Source: Thermohalobaculum sp039185235
GTDB taxonomy: Bacteria; Pseudomonadota; Alphaproteobacteria; Rhodobacterales; Rhodobacteraceae
Length of the DNA stretch: 11,298 nt
Direction of reading: 5' to 3'
Assembly (NCBI GenBank): GCA_039185235.1
Contig: JBCDAS010000126.1
Coordinates: 1 to 11,298, forward strand
The translations under genes were made by a program, and so were the position numbers. The notes beneath the pieces are model-generated. The model had not been told where the DNA came from and ran no database searches. It was given only the letters and a program-made list of their open reading frames with translations. Position 1 is the first letter of the stretch. Each line of letters starts with the position of its first letter. Positions 6,417-11,298 of this stretch are shown here, piece by piece.

Positions 6417-7342
6417 TCATCACCTGTGCGCCAACCGGTGGCATCCACACACCGACCATGTCACCGCATCTGCCGGTTACCCCTGCCGAGATCGCACGCG
6501 CCAGTATCGAAGCCGCCGAAGCAGGCGCGGCCATCATCCACCTCCATGCGCGCCATCCAGACCCTGGCGATCTCTATGGCAAGCCTGATCACCGGCCCGA
6601 GACTTTCATGCAGTTCTTACCGACCATCAAGCAGTCCACCGATGCCGTGGTGAATGTCTCGACGGGCGCGGGCCTTGGCATGAGCATGGACCAGCGGCTT
6701 GCAGCTGCGACCGGCGCAAGTCCAGAGATGGCATCGCTCAACATGGGCTCGATGAATTTTGGTATCTTCCCTCTGTTGGAGAAATTCGAGACCTGGAACA
6801 AACCCTGGGAGCCGGAGTTCCTGGGCATGACCAAGGACTTCATCTTTCCGAACACCTTCGCGACGATTGAATATGCACTGAAGAACCTGGGCGAGGCGCA
6901 TAGCACGAAGTTCGAGTTTGAATGCTACGACCTAGGCCATCTCTACAACTTGGCATATTTTGTTGATAAAAGAATGATTAAGCCGCCGTTCTTCATCCAA
7001 ATGGTGTTTGGCATACTCGGCGGTATGGGAGCGGAGCTGGACCATATGTTCCATCTCCACCGCACGGCAGAGAGGTTATTTGGCGACGCGCACGAGTGGT
7101 CGGTTTTGGCCGCTGGCAAGAACCAGATGAAGTTTGCAACCCAGGCGGCAATGCTGGGGGGCAATCTTCGTGTCGGGCTCGAAGACAGCCTCTATATCGG
7201 TAAGGGAGAGCTGGCGACATCGAACGCGCAACAGGTCTCCCGCATCCGATCCATCGTGGAAAACCTCGGCCTGACGGTTGCAACCCCGGCAGAGGCGCGC
7301 ACGCGTCTAGGGCTGAAAGGCGGCGATCAGGTGGGGTTCTAG
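6401..7342 (+). CDS. BKACE family (DUF849) beta-keto acid cleavage enzyme
   Basis: A 313-residue TIM-barrel protein of the DUF849/BKACE family, whose prototype is 3-keto-5-aminohexanoate cleavage enzyme (Kce) of lysine fermentation. Members condense a beta-keto acid with acetyl-CoA and release acetoacetate plus a shortened acyl-CoA. Visible hallmarks are the N-terminal strand VIITCAPTGGIHTP (5-18), the zinc-binding pair IIHLHAR (H47 and H49), NVSTGAG (85-91), LNMGSMNFG (113-121), FECYDLGHL (173-181), GILGGMGA (204-211) and VGLEDSLY (258-265), in which E261 should be the third zinc ligand. All metal ligands are therefore present. The substrate is not readable: the pocket residues differ between subfamilies, and no carnitine or lysine-fermentation genes are nearby. 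It lies 2 bp before a fold-type IV PLP enzyme, which may make its keto-acid substrate. Confidence 0.92.
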   Translation: MPKSVIITCAPTGGIHTPTMSPHLPVTPAEIARASIEAAEAGAAIIHLHARHPDPGDLYGKPDHRPETFMQFLPTIKQSTDAVVNVSTGAGLGMSMDQRLAAATGASPEMASLNMGSMNFGIFPLLEKFETWNKPWEPEFLGMTKDFIFPNTFATIEYALKNLGEAHSTKFEFECYDLGHLYNLAYFVDKRMIKPPFFIQMVFGILGGMGAELDHMFHLHRTAERLFGDAHEWSVLAAGKNQMKFATQAAMLGGNLRVGLEDSLYIGKGELATSNAQQVSRIRSIVENLGLTVATPAEARTRLGLKGGDQVGF

Positions 7343-7344
7343 GG

Positions 7345-8271
7345 ATGAGCGAGCGCTCTGCCCATGATGCCGATGAGGACGCAAGGAACGAAGACCTTCT
7401 AATCTATGTCGATGGAGACCTCGTTCCTAAAAAAGATGCGAAGGTCTCGGTCTATGATTCCGGCTTTATGCTGGGGGATGGCGTTTGGGAGGGGTTGCGG
7501 GTTCACAATGGAAAGCTCGCCTTTCTCGCGGCGCATCTCGACCGGCTCTACGAAGCGGCCTATGCCATCGATCTTGATATAGGGATGGCTCGTGCGGCGC
7601 TGACCGATGCGCTCTACCGAACCCTTGATGCCAATGCGATGCGCGACGACGCTCATGTTCGGCTGATGGTCACCCGGGGTCGCAAAGAGAAACCCTTCCA
7701 AGACCCCCGCCTGTCGATCTTTGGATCAACCATCGTTATCATTGCGGAGCATTCGAGAGCCTCCGAGGACACAATTCGCCGGGGCCTGCGACTGATGACC
7801 GTGCCCCAGCATCGGGGCTTGCCCTTGACTCAAGATCCGAAGCTGAACTCACATTCCAAGCTGAATTGCATCCTTGCGCTTGTTCACGCGCTGAAGGCAG
7901 GTGCGGATGAGGCGCTGATGCTTGACCCGGACGGCTGGGTGAACACGACCAACGCCTGCAACTTCTTCGTCGTTCGGGCTGGTGAGGTTTGGACCTCGAC
8001 CGGCGACTACTGCATGAACGGGATCACACGCGGGCATGTCATCGACCTCTGCCGATCTAACGGGATCATCTGCCGCGAAAAGAACTTCTCGCTGCTCGAA
8101 ACTTACGGCGCCGACGAAGCCTTCATTACCGGTACGTTTGGCGCGCAGACGCCGGTTTTCGAAATCGATGGACGCCAGATCGGAGCAGGGGAGCCGGGGC
8201 CTGTCTTCACCCGCATCCGATCGCTCTACAAAGAGCTGATCGCGACTGATTGTGGTGTCGCCATCGCGTGA
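7345..8271 (+). CDS. Fold-type IV PLP enzyme (aminotransferase class IV family)
   Basis: A 308-residue member of the BCAT / D-amino acid transaminase / aminodeoxychorismate lyase superfamily. Hallmarks are YVDGDLVP (21-28), the VSVYDSGFMLGDGVWEG block (34-50), AHLDRLYEAA (63-72), the lysine segment DPKLNSHSKLN (164-174; the Schiff-base Lys is K166 or K172, most likely K166), GADEALMLDPDGWV (186-199) and NGITRGHVIDL (225-235), where the phosphate of PLP is bound. By ungapped comparison with IlvE and D-amino acid transaminase, the Glu that contacts the PLP ring nitrogen is Thr201 here (GWVNTTNACNFF). This marks a distinct subfamily whose reaction I cannot name. The first about 17 residues are a polar extension before the usual start. 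It lies 2 bp after BKACE with GTGGGG as probable Shine-Dalgarno, so it is surely cotranscribed and coupled. Confidence 0.88.
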   Translation: MSERSAHDADEDARNEDLLIYVDGDLVPKKDAKVSVYDSGFMLGDGVWEGLRVHNGKLAFLAAHLDRLYEAAYAIDLDIGMARAALTDALYRTLDANAMRDDAHVRLMVTRGRKEKPFQDPRLSIFGSTIVIIAEHSRASEDTIRRGLRLMTVPQHRGLPLTQDPKLNSHSKLNCILALVHALKAGADEALMLDPDGWVNTTNACNFFVVRAGEVWTSTGDYCMNGITRGHVIDLCRSNGIICREKNFSLLETYGADEAFITGTFGAQTPVFEIDGRQIGAGEPGPVFTRIRSLYKELIATDCGVAIA

Positions 8272-8401
8272 TGCTCTCCGCCCGTCTTTGGAGACTGAAG
8301 CCGTTTTGGTGCTTCACAACCAAGATATCGCCAGCCCAAAGCAGTACCAAGCCTAACTTGGAAAGTTTCGGCTGAAAACTTCACTAAGGCGTGATAGCCT
8401 G

Positions 8402-8423
8402 TTTCACACACCAAGTTGTGAAA
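8402..8423. promoter_or_regulatory. Palindrome TTTCACA-N8-TGTGAAA upstream of the TTC38-like gene
   Basis: Perfect 7-bp arms at 8402-8408 and 8417-8423, separated by 8 bp. Further TTCACA half-sites occur at 8313-8318 and 8450-8455, so this intergenic region carries four copies of one hexamer. This looks like an operator for a dimeric regulator of the TTC38-like gene. It is not a CRP-type site, which has the opposite arm order (TGTGA-N6-TCACA). The wider region 8272-8500 also holds two weak overlapping stem-loops (8296-8323) but no convincing intrinsic terminator for the upstream operon. Confidence 0.4.
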
Positions 8424-8464
8424 TGAGGCGCTGCAGCTGCACTCTTATATTCACATTGACCAAA

Positions 8465-8477
8465 GTTGAAGTTCAAC
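8465..8477. promoter_or_regulatory. Perfect 13-bp palindrome GTTGAAGTTCAAC just before the TTC38-like gene
   Basis: Six-base arms GTTGAA and TTCAAC flank a central G, 23 bp before the ATG at 8501 and 3 bp after TTGACC (8456-8461), which resembles a -35 element. No good -10 hexamer follows at 16-18 bp, so the promoter itself is uncertain. The position fits a repressor site between promoter and ribosome-binding site. It could also fold into a very small RNA hairpin, but a one-base loop is not feasible without opening the stem. Confidence 0.33.
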
Positions 8478-8500
8478 GAGTCGCGATTTGGGAGAGAGCC

Positions 8501-9907
8501 ATGACCAACATCTATCACCTTCGCGGAGGTGTCGATTGCAGGGGAGTTCCAATTTCCTATGCGGATCAGTCCGCGATTGCGGGGCTCGAACGCGCCCATC
8601 ATTGCGCGCTGGTCTTCAGAGGGGATGCAATCTCCGAGATCGATAAGGTCTTGGAGGAGCATCCGGGCTTCATCATGGGCCATATCTTCCGCGCGGCTTG
8701 GATGACGCAAGCCATGGAGACGCGGATCTATGACGAAATGGTGCGGAGTTTTGAGAACGCGGCCGCCTTGTCAGGCCGGGCCAATAATCGGGAATTGGGC
8801 CATCTCGCCGCTGTGAAGAAATGGATCAATGGCGATTTCTATGGTGCGGTTCAAACCTGGGAAGATGTGCTGACCCGCTACCCGCTGGATCTGATGGCAC
8901 TGCAACTGGCACATCTCTCCCAAGTTCTCTTGGGCGATGTGGTTGGCCAACGCGACACGGTTGCCCGGATCTTTGCGCTCTGGGACGAGACGGTGCCTGG
9001 ATACGACTTCGTACTCGGCTTCTACTCTTTTGGGCTTGAGGAGAACGGCGATTATCTGCGGGCCGAGCAGTTTGGCCGAGAAGCTCTGGCGATCCGCCCG
9101 GACAACCCTTACGCAGTCCATGCCGTCTCCCATGTCATGGAGATGAAAGGCCGCCAACATGGCGGGATCCGCTTTATGGAGGACTATCTGCACCATTGGG
9201 GAAGCTCAAACTTCGCCAACCACCTCTGGTGGCATACTGGCCTCTACCACATTGATGTCGGAGATGTGCCGAGCGTGCTGGACATCTATGACAATCACCT
9301 GCGTTCGGACAATATCTCGGGTGACAAATACGAAGAACTGGACAGTTCTGCGCTGCTTTGGCGTCTCAAGCTCCTGAATGTGGATTTGAACGGACGCTGG
9401 GCGGAGCTTGCCGAGAAATGGGCACCTTCGGCGACCGACACGCTTTATGCGTTCAACGATGTGCATGCGATGATGGCCTTTGTCTCGGCAGACCGGAAAG
9501 ACGAACAAAAAGCGCTTCTCAGTGCCAATGAGCGCTATCTCGAAAGCGCGAGCGATGCCAACGCGGCCATGAGCCGGGAGATTGGTATGCCCTTCTGCCT
9601 CGCGATCCAGGATTTCCAGGAAGAGCGATACGGCGACTGTGTCGATCGTCTCGTGCCGGTGCGTTACATGACCCATCGACTGGGCGGCAGCTTCGCTCAG
9701 CGCGATGTGATTGGCTGGACGCTGCTGGAGGCGTCGCTCAGGGCGCGACGGTTCGATCTCGCACTTGCGCTCGCGAACGAGCGTTGCGCGCTCAAACCCA
9801 CATCTGCGCAAAATTGGGACTATGTCGCGCGTGCCTTCCGAGGCCTTGGTGACCGCTCACGCGCTGACCGTGCTTCGGCCCGGGCGCAGTCCTTGATGGC
9901 CGCTTGA
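8501..9907 (+). CDS. TTC38-like tetratricopeptide repeat protein
   Basis: A 468-residue helical-repeat protein resembling tetratricopeptide repeat protein 38 (TTC38), a family found in bacteria and animals with no established biochemical function. Family-like segments are YPLDLMALQLAH (127-138), GYDFVLGFYSFGLEENGDY (167-185), AEQFGREALAIRPDNPYAVH (188-207), VSHVMEMKGR (209-218), FANHLWWHTGLYHID (238-252) and DSSALLWRLKLLNVD (281-295). The TPR-like helix pairs run through the protein. The conserved core holds an unusual set of His residues: H207, H211 and E214, then H241, H245 and H250. I chose ATG 8501 because GGAGAG lies 4 bp upstream; an in-frame ATG at 8423 would add 26 residues, but its upstream region is a palindrome with no Shine-Dalgarno. 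There is no signal peptide or membrane segment, so it is probably cytosolic. Confidence 0.85.
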   Translation: MTNIYHLRGGVDCRGVPISYADQSAIAGLERAHHCALVFRGDAISEIDKVLEEHPGFIMGHIFRAAWMTQAMETRIYDEMVRSFENAAALSGRANNRELGHLAAVKKWINGDFYGAVQTWEDVLTRYPLDLMALQLAHLSQVLLGDVVGQRDTVARIFALWDETVPGYDFVLGFYSFGLEENGDYLRAEQFGREALAIRPDNPYAVHAVSHVMEMKGRQHGGIRFMEDYLHHWGSSNFANHLWWHTGLYHIDVGDVPSVLDIYDNHLRSDNISGDKYEELDSSALLWRLKLLNVDLNGRWAELAEKWAPSATDTLYAFNDVHAMMAFVSADRKDEQKALLSANERYLESASDANAAMSREIGMPFCLAIQDFQEERYGDCVDRLVPVRYMTHRLGGSFAQRDVIGWTLLEASLRARRFDLALALANERCALKPTSAQNWDYVARAFRGLGDRSRADRASARAQSLMAA

Positions 9908-9937
9908 GACCTTGACCTTCCTGCGCTGGCTGGTGAG

Positions 9938-9965
9938 GGTGCCTCGTTCTTGAGAGGGAGGCACC
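9938..9965 (+). promoter_or_regulatory. Hairpin hiding the Shine-Dalgarno of the crotonase gene
   Basis: GGTGCCTC (9938-9945) pairs perfectly with GAGGCACC (9958-9965) around a 12-base loop, with a G-U pair possible at 9937/9966. The 3' arm ends one base before the ATG at 9967 and contains the second half of the Shine-Dalgarno (AGGGAGG, 9955-9961). If the stem forms in mRNA, initiation would be reduced. An alternative pairing of CCTC (9942-9945) with GAGG (9954-9957) exists. There is no U-tract, so it is unlikely to be a terminator for the TTC38-like gene. Confidence 0.45.
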
Positions 9966-9966
9966 T

Positions 9967-10758
9967 ATGGCCGAAGACATCCTGTTGCGCGAGGATGCGG
10001 ACAAAATCGCTACTCTAACGCTCAATCGGCCTCAGGCGCTGAACGCGCTCTCAACCGAATTGCTTTCGGCTCTGCAGGCCGAGCTCGATCGGCTCGCGGC
10101 CGATCGCGTCGTCAAAGCTGTGATCCTACGCGGTGCGGGCCGGGCGTTTTGCGCCGGGCACGATCTGAAGCAGATGACCGCCGCGCGCCAGTCGCCGGAT
10201 GGCGGGAGAGAGGCCTTCGCAAGCCTGTTTGCCCAATGCGCCCGGATGATGACCTCGATCCGCCAGCTCCCGCAACCGGTTATCGCCGAGGTCCATGGCA
10301 TCGCCACCGCCGCCGGCTGTCAATTGGTCGCCACCGCCGATATGGCGGTGACAGCCGAGAGCACACGGTTCGGCGTGAATGGTGTAAATATCGGCCTTTT
10401 TTGTTCCACACCGATGGTGGCGCTCAGCCGAAACATCCCGATGAAGCAAGCTTTTGAGATGCTGACGACCGGTGATCTGATCGCCGCTGATAGAGCCCGA
10501 GAAATCGGCCTCGTGAACCGGGTTGTCGCCGATACCGAATTAGCCGACGCAAGCCGCGCATTGGCGAGCCAAGTCGCCGAGAAGCTTGCCTCGGCCGTTC
10601 GCATCGGTAAGCGTGCATTCTACGAACAGGCGGAGATGACCCTCGATGCAGCTTATGCCCATACCGGTCGCGTGATCACCGAGAATATGCTTCAGCGCGA
10701 CACAGCCGAAGGTGTGGCAGCATTCCTCGAAAAACGCCCCCCCGATTGGCCAGATTGA
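9967..10758 (+). CDS. ECHDC3-like crotonase-fold protein (annotated as enoyl-CoA hydratase family)
   Basis: A 263-residue crotonase/enoyl-CoA hydratase superfamily member, full length. The first oxyanion-hole segment AFCAGHDLKQM (60-70) and the second HGIATAAGCQL (110-120) are present, so it should bind acyl-CoA and polarise the thioester. The catalytic Glu pair of mitochondrial enoyl-CoA hydratase (Glu144 and Glu164) corresponds to Gln119 in AAGCQLVA and Asn141 in GVNIGLFCSTP, so ordinary hydration is unlikely. The strings GIATAAGCQLVA and VNIGLFCSTPMVALSR are typical of the ECHDC3 subfamily, whose reaction is not settled. The C-terminal helix ends with AAFLEKRPPDW, the usual superfamily ending. 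AGGGAGG lies 5 bp before the ATG and is partly in a hairpin. The gap from the TTC38-like stop is 59 bp, so cotranscription is possible. Confidence 0.9.
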   Translation: MAEDILLREDADKIATLTLNRPQALNALSTELLSALQAELDRLAADRVVKAVILRGAGRAFCAGHDLKQMTAARQSPDGGREAFASLFAQCARMMTSIRQLPQPVIAEVHGIATAAGCQLVATADMAVTAESTRFGVNGVNIGLFCSTPMVALSRNIPMKQAFEMLTTGDLIAADRAREIGLVNRVVADTELADASRALASQVAEKLASAVRIGKRAFYEQAEMTLDAAYAHTGRVITENMLQRDTAEGVAAFLEKRPPDWPD

Positions 10759-10806
10759 GCTGAGTTAGGGAGATACCTGCCACCTGCTCGATCTGTAACC
10801 AAGCCT

Positions 10807-11298
10807 TCATAGCATGAAATCCGGTGCATCGTCGGGGCTATCTAGCTGATTTTCGGTGCCAGGACTTGGACCTGCGGATGGAGGAAAGTCGGGTGCGCTC
10901 TCAAAAGGCGGCGGCGCCTCATACTCCACCAGTAACTCTGCCGGTGGAGTGCTGCCATCAGGGTATTCCGCAAAGTAAACCGTATCTCCATCTGCGTCGT
11001 AATAGGTTTGGCGGATCAACCAGGGATCGTCATCTGCGTAGTCTATCTTCCGCTTTTCCGTCCGCACTCCTTCCGAAAAGACGATCACGTCGACATCGCC
11101 GTCATCGTATTCGGTGAGCCGTTCGACCACGTTTCCTTCGTCGTCATAGGTGATTTTCTTTGCGCTCCAGGGAAAAAGCGATCCTTGAGGTGGTGGGCTG
11201 CCGAAGCTCGGGACGTCTCCGGGAGCATTGTCACTCCGAGAGTCGTCGTAGAGATGTTTTTCCGTCAGATTGCCATCCTCGTAGACCTTGGTCTTGAC
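10807..11298 (-). CDS. Hypothetical YDxxG-repeat protein, C-terminal 163 residues (gene runs off the right edge)
   Basis: The frame is open to the window edge, so the apparent GTG start at 11130 is internal and the true N-terminus lies outside. From the first visible residue, two tandem copies of a repeat can be aligned. Copy one is VYEDGNLTEKHLYDD (5-19) ... PW (43-44) ... TYDDEG (50-55) ... TEYDDG (62-67). Copy two is VFSEGVRTEKRKIDY (73-87) ... PW (92-93) ... YYDADG (99-104) ... AEYPDG (110-115). Copy one carries an extra Gly/Pro/Ser-rich insertion of about 20 residues. The tail (116-163) is acidic and Pro-rich and ends DFML. The pattern recalls beta-strand repeats of Rhs/MORN-like proteins and of large repetitive proteins in Rhodobacterales. 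The function is unknown and localisation cannot be judged without the N-terminus. It converges on the crotonase gene across 48 bp with no clear terminator. Confidence 0.75.
   Translation of the reverse strand, partial: VKTKVYEDGNLTEKHLYDDSRSDNAPGDVPSFGSPPPQGSLFPWSAKKITYDDEGNVVERLTEYDDGDVDVIVFSEGVRTEKRKIDYADDDPWLIRQTYYDADGDTVYFAEYPDGSTPPAELLVEYEAPPPFESAPDFPPSAGPSPGTENQLDSPDDAPDFML

Noticed and set aside
8402..8423. CRP/FNR binding site
   Set aside because: The arms are in the order TCACA...TGTGA, the reverse of the CRP consensus, and do not match TTGAT-N4-ATCAA.
8423..8500. 26-codon N-terminal extension of the TTC38-like protein
   Set aside because: The upstream ATG overlaps a palindrome and lacks a Shine-Dalgarno, while ATG 8501 has GGAGAG at good distance and starts where the domain begins.
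9206..9811. 201-codon minus-strand frame opposite the TTC38-like gene
   Set aside because: The plus-strand protein matches a known family throughout; this frame does not.
10759..10806. Bidirectional terminator between the convergent crotonase and repeat-protein genes
   Set aside because: No stable inverted repeat or T-tract is visible in the 48 bp.

Overview
The window looks like chromosomal DNA of an alphaproteobacterium, most likely Rhodobacterales (Roseobacter group). The reasons are high GC, dense co-directional genes, YidC and acetylglutamate kinase sequences of alphaproteobacterial type, the order yidC, MOSC, yihA/engB, argB, and a C-terminal fragment of a YDxxG-repeat protein of a kind I associate with this order. 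No rRNA, tRNA, CRISPR array, insertion sequence or integrase is visible.

Left part (1-6187, minus strand, read right to left): a PAS-PAS-GGDEF-EAL cyclic-di-GMP protein, then the membrane insertase yidC, a MOSC-domain protein and the GTPase engB. The last three overlap by 4 bp at each junction and form one translationally coupled operon. Downstream lie a nested double hairpin, a small exported protein, and the first 40 codons of argB. The argB Shine-Dalgarno region and part of its start codon lie inside a large near-perfect inverted repeat. The rpmH/rnpA genes usually found upstream of yidC are absent; the c-di-GMP gene takes their place.

Middle and right part (6375-10758, plus strand): a BKACE (DUF849) beta-keto acid cleavage enzyme and a fold-type IV PLP enzyme separated by 2 bp, then a TTC38-like tetratricopeptide protein and an ECHDC3-like crotonase. 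A strong Shine-Dalgarno 30 bp before the BKACE start serves a 13-codon reading frame that overlaps that start, suggesting leader-peptide coupling. Two enzymes depart from their families at key positions. The fold-IV enzyme has Thr where the PLP-N1-binding Glu normally sits. The crotonase lacks both catalytic Glu residues of enoyl-CoA hydratase. A plausible but unproven reading is a small catabolic module: the PLP enzyme makes a beta-keto acid, BKACE cleaves it with acetyl-CoA, and the crotonase-fold protein handles a CoA thioester.

Right edge (10807-11298, minus strand): the C-terminal part of a hypothetical protein with two tandem YDxxG/EYxDG repeats and an acidic, Pro-rich tail. It converges on the crotonase gene and is open to the window edge.
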